Origin: an uncultured Actinomycetes bacterium
GTDB lineage: Bacteria; Actinomycetota; Acidimicrobiia; Acidimicrobiales; Microtrichaceae
Direction: 5' to 3'
DNA: 5,325 nt
NCBI GenBank assembly: GCA_903953195.1
Contig: CAJBIS010000202.1
Location: 1 to 5,325, forward strand
Made by a program: the position numbers and the translations under genes. How positions within the stretch are numbered: position 1 is the stretch's first letter; each line of letters begins with the position of its first letter. The notes beneath the pieces were generated by a model. That model saw nothing but the letters and a program-made list of their open reading frames with translations. It made no database searches and was not told where the DNA came from. Shown here one piece after another: positions 1-5,228 of this stretch.

Positions 1-2
1 CC

Positions 3-734
3 GTCTGGTACGACACGGTCGCGACGTTGGGCTGGTTGGGCGCGCTGACCGAGCAGGCCCACCTGCTCAGTCACGTCTACGTGCTCCCGTACCGCCATCC
101 ACTCATCACGGCGAAGGCGTTCGCCACACTCGACCACCTCACGGGCGGCCGGGCGATCCTCGGGGTCGGCGCCGGTCACCTGCAGGCCGAGTTCGAGCTG
201 CTCGGCGCGGACTTCGACCGTCGCGGCCCGGCCGTCGACGAGGCGATCGGTGTCATCCGGGTCGCGTTCGCCGAGGAGTACCCGACGGTGGGTGGCCCCG
301 GCGCCGAGGTGGGCGTCGGCATGCAGCCCCGTCCGTCGCGACCGGGCGGTCCGCCCATCTGGGTGGGCGGCTCGTCACCGGCTGCGATCCGTCGAGCCGC
401 CCGACTCGGGGACGGTTGGCTGCCCCAGGGGCCGCCGAAGATGGGCATGCGTGCGGCGGTCGAACTCATTCACACCGAGCGCGCCGCCGCGGGCCTGCCC
501 GAGCGGTTCGATCTGGGGATCAACTGCCCGCCCATCCATCTGGGTGACCCCGACTTCGAGGTGCCCGAGTGGACGATGACCGGGTCGCCCGCCGAGGTCG
601 CCGAGGGCCTCCGCCGATTCCGTTCGTCGGGCGCCAACCAGTTCCAGTTGCGGTTCGTGGCGCGGTCCGCCTCGGAGCTGTGCGATCAGATCGAGCGGTT
701 CGGCGCCGAGGTCTGGCCGCAGGTGTTCGCCTGA
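3..734 (+). CDS. LLM-class F420-dependent oxidoreductase, 5'-truncated by window edge
   Basis: This is the C-terminal 243 residues of a luciferase-like TIM-barrel oxidoreductase. Family members of this kind usually use F420 (some use FMN) to transfer hydride to or from small organic substrates in the cytoplasm. The frame is open from base 3, so the true start lies to the left; a TTG at 27 is in frame but falls inside a conserved block (WYD..AT..WLGALTEQ), so it is not the start. In fragment numbering, visible family marks are the PYRHP segment (29-33) followed by the TLDHLTGGR block, the GVGAG turn (54-58), and PIWVGGSS (118-125) followed by a RLGDGW motif. These are typical of the TIGR03619-like subgroup. 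Roughly 50-70 N-terminal residues are probably missing, judged from usual family length. It ends in TGA, 18 bases from the stop of the convergent yccF-like gene. Substrate and choice of F420 over FMN cannot be read here. Confidence 0.88.
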   Translation, partial: VWYDTVATLGWLGALTEQAHLLSHVYVLPYRHPLITAKAFATLDHLTGGRAILGVGAGHLQAEFELLGADFDRRGPAVDEAIGVIRVAFAEEYPTVGGPGAEVGVGMQPRPSRPGGPPIWVGGSSPAAIRRAARLGDGWLPQGPPKMGMRAAVELIHTERAAAGLPERFDLGINCPPIHLGDPDFEVPEWTMTGSPAEVAEGLRRFRSSGANQFQLRFVARSASELCDQIERFGAEVWPQVFA

Positions 735-756
735 GCGGACGACCGGAGCGGCTCAG
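731..756. terminator. Candidate bidirectional terminator dyad spanning two convergent stop codons
   Basis: CTGAGC at 731-736 and GCTCAG at 751-756 form a perfect 6-bp inverted repeat around a 14-base loop. Each arm contains the TGA stop of one of the two convergent genes (732-734 on plus; 753-755 read on minus), so both genes end in the same CTGAGC string. A smaller alternative hairpin (CGG 736-738 with CCG 743-745) is nested inside. There is no T-tract on either side, which is common in high-GC actinobacteria, but the loop is long and the stem short, so termination here is an inference. Confidence 0.35.
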
Positions 757-1169
757 TCGGTGAGGACGGGACCGGACTCGGCGGGAGCCGGGTCGACGTC
801 ACGGTCCACCACGGCGTAGTCGAAGGGGAACAGCGCCAGCTTCGCCATCGAGAAGTTCTTGATGCCGAACGGGATCCCGATGATCGTCAGGCACAGCAGC
901 GCGCCGAGGAGCACGTGGGTGATGGCGAGCCAGATGCCCCCGACGATGATCCAGATGACGTTCATCACGCCCTTCGAGAAGCGGTGGCCGCTGCTCTCGG
1001 CGAGCGTCCGGCCGAACGGCCACATGACGTAGCCCGCGAGCTTGAAGGACTGGATGCCGAACGGGATGCCGATGATGGTGAGACAGGCGAGGAGCCCGGC
1101 GATCAGGTAGGCGATCCCGAGCCAGACGCCGCTCAGGACGAACCAGATGATGTTGGCGATGGTCTTCAC
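753..1169 (-). CDS. YccF-type inner membrane protein (two DUF307/YccF repeats)
   Basis: This 138-residue integral membrane protein consists of two homologous halves. Each half has a hydrophobic segment with a W..(V/I)..G(V/I)WL pattern followed by the signature CLTIIGIPFGI, at residues 29-39 and again at 93-103. Each signature is followed by a F/S/A/K-rich stretch and a WPFG or FPFD turn. This duplicated layout is that of the YccF family, whose biochemical role is not established. The C-terminal tail (about 122-138) is polar and acidic and probably cytoplasmic. The start is GTG at 1169, supported by AAGGGAG six bases upstream. The start overlaps the TGA of the upstream cyclic-nucleotide-binding gene by four bases (GTGA), so translation is very likely coupled. 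The two signatures are also similar at DNA level, as expected from an old internal duplication. Family assignment is firm; the function is unknown. Confidence 0.88.
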   Translation of the reverse strand: MKTIANIIWFVLSGVWLGIAYLIAGLLACLTIIGIPFGIQSFKLAGYVMWPFGRTLAESSGHRFSKGVMNVIWIIVGGIWLAITHVLLGALLCLTIIGIPFGIKNFSMAKLALFPFDYAVVDRDVDPAPAESGPVLTD

Positions 1170-1633
1170 GTGGTGCTCCCTTGCTGGAGGTCGTCGAGTT
1201 CATGTCGGAGGCGCTGGCACTCGGCCTCGAGTTCGGTGAGTCGTCGAGCGGTGCCACGGAGGATCGAGCGGCTGAGCTGCGGCAGGTCGTCGAGCAGGGT
1301 GTTGAAGCCGCGGCGGTCGATCACCTCGAGGACCAGGTCGGTCGCCGCGACCACCGACGCGGTGCGTGGGACGGCCTCGAGCAGCGCGACCTCGCCGAAG
1401 TAGTCGCCGGCGCCGAGGGTGGCCACGACGACGTCGTCCTTCACGACCTCGGCGGTCCCCGACACGATCACGGCGAACTCCTGACCCAGATCGCCCTGTC
1501 GCATGATCGTCCGGCCGGCCTCGACGTGCACCTCGTCGGCGAGTCGGTCGATCTCCGACAGTTCGTGCTCGGAACAGTCGGCGAACATCGGGAGCGCCCG
1601 GAACGGTGCGTTGGTGTCGCGGCGGGGAGTCAC
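1166..1633 (-). CDS. Stand-alone cyclic nucleotide-binding (CNB/CAP_ED) domain protein
   Basis: This small cytoplasmic protein of 155 residues is essentially one cNMP-binding domain. Residues 11-17 (FRALPMF) begin the N-terminal helical bundle, G40 to F53 (GRTIMRQGDLGQEF) is the first beta-roll turn, and 79-94 is the phosphate-binding cassette FGEVALLEAVPRTASV. The key residues G80, E81, R90 and T91 are all present, so cAMP or cGMP binding is plausible. After the domain comes a charged amphipathic helix (about 121-150, SRSILRGTARRLTELE and onward) that could form a coiled coil. No helix-turn-helix is visible, so this is not a Crp-type DNA-binding regulator; it looks like a sensor or regulatory subunit. 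The GTG start at 1633 lacks a good Shine-Dalgarno but has a TAGGCT -10 placed for leaderless transcription. It is coupled by GTGA overlap to the YccF-like membrane protein, suggesting that the two act together. Confidence 0.87.
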   Translation of the reverse strand: MTPRRDTNAPFRALPMFADCSEHELSEIDRLADEVHVEAGRTIMRQGDLGQEFAVIVSGTAEVVKDDVVVATLGAGDYFGEVALLEAVPRTASVVAATDLVLEVIDRRGFNTLLDDLPQLSRSILRGTARRLTELEAECQRLRHELDDLQQGSTT

Positions 1634-1639
1634 GGGGTG

Positions 1640-1645
1640 AGCCTA
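1640..1645 (-). promoter_or_regulatory. Leaderless -10 element (TAGGCT) for the CNB-domain gene
   Basis: On the minus strand TAGGCT is followed by CACCCC and then the GTG start, so the TANNNT hexamer sits exactly at -12 to -7. Transcription would start at the start codon itself. A -35 is weak: CCGACC with a 19-base spacer is the best candidate. The same placement recurs before two other genes in this window. Confidence 0.5.
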
Positions 1646-1649
1646 ACCT
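1644..1649 (+). promoter_or_regulatory. Possible -10 element (TAACCT) for the EthD-SDR operon
   Basis: TAACCT fits TANNNT on the plus strand and shares its TA (1644-1645) with the divergent TAGGCT of the opposite strand. Start of transcription would be near 1656, giving a leader of about 60 bases with a good ribosome binding site. No convincing -35 is seen. Between it and the gene lies the dyad GGTCC-N5-GGACC (1683-1697) enclosing the palindrome CCGTACGG (1687-1694), which could be an operator. Confidence 0.25.
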
Positions 1650-1705
1650 CGGCACACACCGATGGGTCGGGGCCCGCAGCCGGGTCCCGTACGGACCGTC
1701 GACCC

Positions 1706-1712
1706 GAGGAGG
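1706..1712 (+). promoter_or_regulatory. Strong ribosome binding site for the EthD-domain gene
   Basis: GAGGAGG lies four bases before the ATG at 1717. It is the strongest Shine-Dalgarno in the window and fixes the start at 1717 rather than at the in-frame upstream codons, whose encoded residues have no family resemblance. Confidence 0.8.
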
Positions 1713-1716
1713 CCCC

Positions 1717-2109
1717 ATGGTCAAGATGTTTGCGCTCCTGCGCCGCAACCCGGCGTTGAGCCGCGACGAGTTCGTGGCCCACTGGCGGGACAACCACGGC
1801 CCGCTCATCGCCGGCACCCCGGAACTGGCGCGGCACATCGTCCGCTACGAACAGCACCCCCGCCACCGCGACGACGGGCTCTCGGGGACCGACGACGTCG
1901 ACGGCGTGGCCGTCCAGTGGTTCCGTTCGATCGACGACTTCGCCGCGTTCATCTCGGAGCCCGGCTACAGCGAACTCATCGCCCCGGACGAGCGACGGTT
2001 CCTCGACATGAGCCGTGTCGAGTTCATCATCACCGACGAGCCGAACATCGTGATCGACGGCACCAGGTCGGACGTCGAGGGCGGCGCGGCTGGAACGGCG
2101 TCGGCGTGA
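1717..2109 (+). CDS. EthD-domain protein (dimeric alpha-beta barrel)
   Basis: This small protein of 130 residues carries the EthD signature at its N-terminus: MVKMFALLRRNPALSRDEF (1-19) followed by HWRDNHGPL (22-30). The F..HW...HGPL pattern is the hallmark of the family. A second half (about 66-105, with VQWFRSIDDF and the F(I)..P.Y..L..DE..F pattern) completes the ferredoxin-like fold, which normally dimerises. EthD was first noted beside a P450 system for ether degradation; relatives include small decarboxylases, cyclases and peroxide-type enzymes, so the exact reaction is open. The tail (about 118-130) is G/A-rich and poorly conserved-looking. The gene is the first of a pair: its TGA overlaps the GTG start of the SDR gene by four bases, so the two proteins are probably made together and may act on the same substrate. 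Confidence 0.85.
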   Translation: MVKMFALLRRNPALSRDEFVAHWRDNHGPLIAGTPELARHIVRYEQHPRHRDDGLSGTDDVDGVAVQWFRSIDDFAAFISEPGYSELIAPDERRFLDMSRVEFIITDEPNIVIDGTRSDVEGGAAGTASA

Positions 2110-2918
2110 GCTCGCCGGTGGGCGCGGTGGTCGTGACCGGTGGCGCATCCGGCATCGGCGCCGCGACGTGTGAGTTGCTCGCGGCATCGGGCGTCGCCGT
2201 GGGGGTCCTCGACCGCAACGAGTCGGGTGCTCGTGCCGTGGCGGAGCGGATCGGCGGGCTCGCGCTGGTCGCGGACGTCGCCCGGTCGGAGCAGGTCGAC
2301 GACGCCATGCGTCGTGCGGACGCCGAACTCGGAGGACTGGCGGGGCTCGTCAACAACGCCGGCGTCGGCAACCTGAAACCGCTCGAGGACTACACCGACG
2401 CCGAGGTCGACCTCATCTGGCGGGTCAACGTCACGGGGGCGTTCAACTGTCTGCGCGCCGCGGCGCCGCTGCTCCGGTCGTGGGCGGCCGAGGGCGGGGG
2501 ACCGGCATCGGTGGTGAATGTCGCGAGCGTCTCCGGGGTGCGCCCGACCCGTGGCGAGGCTCCGTACTCGGCGGCGAAGGCGGCGGTGATCGCCCTCACG
2601 CGTGCGGCGGCGCTCGAGTGGGCGCCGGAGGTGCGCGTGAACTGTGTCTCACCGGGTTTCATCCACACGCCGCTCAACGACGTGCTGGTGCAGGACGAGG
2701 TGGCCCGATCGGGGATCGAGGCCCGCACGCCGCTCGGTCGCATCGGCACCGCCGACGAGACGGCATCGGTCATCGCCTTCCTGTTGTCGCCGGCGTCGAG
2801 CTACATGACCGGTCAGAATCTGGTGCTCGACGGGGGCACGATGCTGCCGTCCGATCAGATGGACCCGGTGCTCGGGCCGTTGCTCGAGATGTTCGGCGGG
2901 AGCGGCAGCGCCGGGTGA
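2106..2918 (+). CDS. SDR-family NAD(P)-dependent oxidoreductase
   Basis: This is a classical short-chain dehydrogenase/reductase of 270 residues, a typical length for a cytoplasmic alcohol/ketone dehydrogenase. The Rossmann motif TGGASGIG is at 11-18; D36 at the end of the second strand points to NAD rather than NADP; DV at 57-58 contacts adenine; NNAG is at 83-86. The catalytic set N108, S141, Y154 and K158 (YSAAK) is complete. PGFIHT after NCVS and the C-terminal V.DGG block are also in place. The last 20 residues (about 251-270), rich in P, G and M, extend past the usual end and may cap the active site. GTG at 2106 is taken as start because it overlaps the EthD stop as GTGA and sits the usual distance before the first beta strand; there is no good Shine-Dalgarno, so coupling is likely. 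The substrate is unknown; a hydroxysteroid-like or other cyclic alcohol would suit the context, but this is inference. Confidence 0.93.
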   Translation: MSSPVGAVVVTGGASGIGAATCELLAASGVAVGVLDRNESGARAVAERIGGLALVADVARSEQVDDAMRRADAELGGLAGLVNNAGVGNLKPLEDYTDAEVDLIWRVNVTGAFNCLRAAAPLLRSWAAEGGGPASVVNVASVSGVRPTRGEAPYSAAKAAVIALTRAAALEWAPEVRVNCVSPGFIHTPLNDVLVQDEVARSGIEARTPLGRIGTADETASVIAFLLSPASSYMTGQNLVLDGGTMLPSDQMDPVLGPLLEMFGGSGSAG

Positions 2919-2937
2919 GACGCCGGTCGCGGGTGAG

Positions 2938-2951
2938 TAGAACGTGTTTCA
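2938..2951 (+). promoter_or_regulatory. KstR-like (TetR-family) operator upstream of the amidohydrolase
   Basis: TAGAACGTGTTTCA matches the published KstR-type consensus TNNAACNNGTTNNA at every fixed position. It agrees with the fully symmetric form TAGAACGTGTTCTA at 12 of 14 bases. It ends nine bases before the TACCCT -10 and covers the place of the -35, the expected position for a repressor site. KstR is the TetR-family repressor of steroid-catabolism genes in mycobacteria and rhodococci; other TetR proteins can share the AAC-N2-GTT core, so the cognate regulator is inferred. Confidence 0.5.
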
Positions 2952-2960
2952 GTGTGGGGG

Positions 2961-2966
2961 TACCCT
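2961..2966 (+). promoter_or_regulatory. Leaderless -10 element (TACCCT) for the amidohydrolase
   Basis: TACCCT is followed by GCAGCC and the ATG at 2973, so it occupies exactly -12 to -7. This supports ATG 2973 as both transcription and translation start. The upstream in-frame GTG at 2952 would place the -10 inside the coding region and is rejected. The best-spaced -35 (2938-2943, 17-base spacer) lies within the operator. Confidence 0.55.
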
Positions 2967-2972
2967 GCAGCC

Positions 2973-4205
2973 ATGACCGAGTCGTCGCCCGCCTCCGCCA
3001 CCGCTGATACCGACCTCCCGTGGATCGTCTCCGTCGACGACCACGTGATCGAACCGCCGAACGTCTGGCAGGACCGTCTGCCCGAGAAGTTCAAGGACGT
3101 CGGACCCAAGTCGTTCCGCCAGAAGGGCACGATGAACTTCGTCGGCGGCGTGTTCAGCTTCGAGCCCGACGAGGACGGCGAGGTCGGCGACTGGTGGTCG
3201 TTCGAGGACGGTCGCTTCCCACTCACCCGGCTCGAGGCCGCAGTGGGCTTCGAGCGTGACCAGGTGCAGGTCGTCCCGATCACCTACGACGAGATGCGAC
3301 ACGGTTGCTGGGACCCGGCGGCCCGGATCGCCGACATGGACGCCAACTGGACCGAGGCGTCGATGTCGTTCCCGTCGAGCTTCGTCCGGTTCTGCGGTCA
3401 GCGGTTCCTCGAGGCCTCCGACAAGGAACTCGCAGACGCCTGCGTGAAGGCCTACAACGACTGGCAGTTCGACGAGTGGTGCGGCGACTCCAACGGGCGA
3501 CTCATTCCGCTCGCGATCGTGCAGCTGTGGGACCCGCAGCTTGCCGCCGCCGAGGTCCGACGGAACGCCGAGCGCGGCGGCCGGGCCATCACCTTCTCCG
3601 AGATCCCGCCGTATCTGGGGCTTCCGTCGATCCACGACGCCGACGGCTACTGGGACCCGCTGTTCGCGGCGTGCGCCGAGACCGGCACCGTGGTCAACAT
3701 GCACATCGGCTCGTCGTCGAAGATGCCGTCGACCTCGGCCGATGCCCCGGCGGCGGTCGGCTCCACGCTCACGTTCAACAACGCGATGGCGTCGATGACC
3801 GACTTCCTGTTCTCGGGCGTGCTCGTGCGCTTCCCGGAGCTCAAGCTGAGCTACTCCGAGGGCCAGATCGGCTGGATCCCCTACATCCTCGAGCGCGCCG
3901 ACAAGGTGTGGGAGGAGAACCGGGGCTGGGGTGGCATCGGCGACAAGGTGCCCGAGCCGCCGAGTCACTACTACTTCCGTCAGGTCTATGGCTGCTTCTT
4001 CGACGACAACTTCGGCCTCGCCAACATCGAGGCGGTCGGCATCGACAACGTGTGCTTCGAGACCGACTACCCGCACAGCGACTCGACGTGGCCGCACTCC
4101 AAGGACGTGGCGCTCAAGCAGATGGGCAACCTGCCCGCCGACGTGCAGCGCAAGCTGGTCCGCGGCAACGCCATCAAGCTGCTCAGCCTCGACCTCGAGC
4201 CCTGA
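2973..4205 (+). CDS. Amidohydrolase family protein (amidohydrolase_2, ACMSD-like TIM barrel)
   Basis: This 410-residue cytoplasmic protein resembles metal-dependent hydrolases/decarboxylases of the amidohydrolase_2 group. After a disordered S/T/A-rich start, strand 1 carries VSVDDHVIEPPNVW (19-32), giving a D22-x-H24 pair with E27 where ACMSD-type enzymes have a metal-binding pair. Other likely metal or acid residues are H244 (VVNMHIGSSS, 240-249), D365 (ETDYPHSD, 363-370) and possibly H221 or H368. The C-terminal RGNAIKLL block is the usual family end. Residues about 35-110 form an insert rich in W, F and acidic residues, followed by MRHGCWDPAARIADMD. Proteins of this type are numerous in mycobacteria and Acidimicrobiia, mostly uncharacterised, often beside LLM oxidoreductases and SDRs; the reaction could be hydrolysis or decarboxylation of a ring-cleavage product. 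It has its own leaderless promoter and a KstR-like site, so it is probably regulated separately from the SDR gene 54 bases upstream. Confidence 0.88.
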   Translation: MTESSPASATADTDLPWIVSVDDHVIEPPNVWQDRLPEKFKDVGPKSFRQKGTMNFVGGVFSFEPDEDGEVGDWWSFEDGRFPLTRLEAAVGFERDQVQVVPITYDEMRHGCWDPAARIADMDANWTEASMSFPSSFVRFCGQRFLEASDKELADACVKAYNDWQFDEWCGDSNGRLIPLAIVQLWDPQLAAAEVRRNAERGGRAITFSEIPPYLGLPSIHDADGYWDPLFAACAETGTVVNMHIGSSSKMPSTSADAPAAVGSTLTFNNAMASMTDFLFSGVLVRFPELKLSYSEGQIGWIPYILERADKVWEENRGWGGIGDKVPEPPSHYYFRQVYGCFFDDNFGLANIEAVGIDNVCFETDYPHSDSTWPHSKDVALKQMGNLPADVQRKLVRGNAIKLLSLDLEP

Positions 4206-4242
4206 GCTGCACCGGGCGCTGAGGGGCGTTGCCGTGGCCGAC

Positions 4243-4274
4243 CGTCGCGGGGTCCCGATCACCGGGACGCGTCG
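4243..4274 (+). other. Imperfect hairpin directly before the PAS-GGDEF start codon
   Basis: GTCCCG (4252-4257) pairs with CGGGAC (4263-4268) across a five-base loop. After a three-base bulge (4249-4251), CGC (4246-4248) pairs with GCG (4269-4271). Beyond a T-T mismatch, CG (4243-4244) pairs with CG (4273-4274). That makes 11 base pairs ending three bases before ATG 4278, in a region with no clear Shine-Dalgarno. There is no T-tract. It may be a terminator for the amidohydrolase, an mRNA structure limiting translation of the cyclase, or chance in GC-rich DNA. Confidence 0.35.
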
Positions 4275-4277
4275 GAC

Positions 4278-5219
4278 ATGACCATTCCCGCAGGCGGCGA
4301 CGCCAGCTCGATCACCAGGTCGGCGGTCGAGGCGGTCCTCGACGTGGTGCCGGTCCCGATGGTGATCGTCGTGGCGCCGCAGGCGACCATCGGATTCGCG
4401 AACCGGGCGCTCTCGGATCTCATCGGTGTTGCCGCAGAGGAGCTGGTCGGTCGTTCGGTTCGAGACTTCCTCGAACCCGACGCCGTCGAACGCGTTCGGG
4501 ACGAGTTGCTCGCGCTGATCACCGGGGAGGTCGACCACTGGAGCGGGCGGGTGTCGATCTCGGGCAGTGTCGGCCGCTCCTTCCCGTGCGACGTGTCGAT
4601 CGGTCGGGTACGGCTCTCCGGCGCGAGCGGCGAGTCGGCTGACACCTCGCCAGCCGATGGGGCCGCGGACGAGGTGTTCATCGGAGCGTTCAGCGACATC
4701 ACCGAGGTCGTGGCGACCACGGACCAGCTGCGTGTCGAGGCCACGACCGACCCGCTCACGGGTGTCTGCAACCGACGCGGGATGGAGCTCTTCGAACCAC
4801 CGGCCAGCACGGTGTGGCTCGCCGCGTGCTACCTGGACCTCGACGGGTTCAAGGGCGTCAACGACACCCACGGTCACGACGTCGGTGACGAACTGCTCCG
4901 ACATGTCGCGGATCGGCTGCGGGCGTCGACCCGACCCGGCGATTGCGTCGCTCGTCTCGGCGGCGACGAGTTCGTGGTGTTGTGCCCGGTCGGCAGTCCG
5001 GACCGATCCGACGAGATCGCTCGCCGCCTCGACCGAGCGTTGGCGGAACCCGTCATCATCAGCGTCGGTCCCGTCGTCGTCGCCGCGACGGTCGGCGTGG
5101 CGACCACTCGTGTCCCTGCCCCGCTCGCGGAGCTCGTTCGTGCGGCGGATGCGGCGATGTACGCGACCCGAGCAGCCGTCCGTTCGCACGATCTGACCGT
5201 CACCGACGACGACCGGTAG
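4278..5219 (+). CDS. PAS-GGDEF diguanylate cyclase
   Basis: This soluble protein of 313 residues is predicted to make cyclic di-GMP from two GTP. Residues about 15-150 form a PAS-like sensor (VVPVPMVIVV, then IGFANRALSDLIG, then GRSVRDFLEP, ending in the FSDITE strand at about 140), joined by a short linker (VVATTDQLRVEA) to the cyclase. The GGDEF domain runs from about 155, with DPLTG (158-162), the metal-binding DLDGFK (187-192) followed by ND (195-196), and the intact active-site GGDEF at 228-232. The product-inhibition I-site RPGD (219-222) lies exactly five residues before GGDEF, so feedback inhibition is expected. The AMY motif near the end reads AMYATR, where K is more usual than R. 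No transmembrane helix, signal peptide or EAL domain is visible. ATG 4278 is the first ATG or GTG in this frame after the amidohydrolase stop, so the start is fairly secure despite a weak ribosome binding site. The PAS ligand is unknown. Confidence 0.92.
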   Translation: MTIPAGGDASSITRSAVEAVLDVVPVPMVIVVAPQATIGFANRALSDLIGVAAEELVGRSVRDFLEPDAVERVRDELLALITGEVDHWSGRVSISGSVGRSFPCDVSIGRVRLSGASGESADTSPADGAADEVFIGAFSDITEVVATTDQLRVEATTDPLTGVCNRRGMELFEPPASTVWLAACYLDLDGFKGVNDTHGHDVGDELLRHVADRLRASTRPGDCVARLGGDEFVVLCPVGSPDRSDEIARRLDRALAEPVIISVGPVVVAATVGVATTRVPAPLAELVRAADAAMYATRAAVRSHDLTVTDDDR

Positions 5220-5222
5220 CGT
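5217..5222 (+). promoter_or_regulatory. Leaderless -10 element (TAGCGT) for the aldehyde dehydrogenase
   Basis: TAGCGT is followed by CATCGC and the ATG at 5229, placing it exactly at -12 to -7. Its first three bases are the TAG stop codon of the cyclase gene. CTGACC at 5193-5198 with an 18-base spacer is a fair -35. No Shine-Dalgarno is seen, consistent with leaderless expression. Confidence 0.5.
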
Positions 5223-5228
5223 CATCGC

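Noticed and set aside
848..1090. A DNA repeat of about 30 bases (around 861-890 and 1056-1085) in the yccF-like gene.
   Set aside because: It encodes the duplicated CLTIIGIPFGI signature, a normal trait of the YccF family, and is not a mobile or regulatory repeat.
915..1759. Plus-strand open frames opposite the yccF-like and CNB-domain genes (915-1403 and 1181-1759).
   Set aside because: They are composed of D/E/H/R-rich low-complexity translations with no family motif and run opposite two clearly recognisable genes.
1662..2105. The long upstream extension of the SDR reading frame, open back to 1662.
   Set aside because: The extension overlaps the EthD gene in another frame and encodes low-complexity P/R-rich residues. 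The GTG at 2106 with the GTGA overlap and the Rossmann fold beginning soon after is the proper start.
2952..2972. GTG at 2952 as the start of the amidohydrolase.
   Set aside because: It would put the TACCCT -10 inside the gene and lacks a ribosome binding site; ATG 2973 is better placed.
4486..4499. A second KstR-like sequence, TCGAACGCGTTCGG, containing the perfect palindrome CGAACGCGTTCG.
   Set aside because: It misses the final A of the consensus, lies inside the PAS coding region away from any promoter, and is likely to arise by chance from Glu/Arg codons.
2949..5225. A 758-codon open frame on the minus strand opposite the amidohydrolase and the PAS-GGDEF gene.
   Set aside because: The translation is rich in R, G, V, D and H with no recognisable motif. 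It mirrors the codon bias of two well-supported plus-strand genes, as usual in high-GC DNA.
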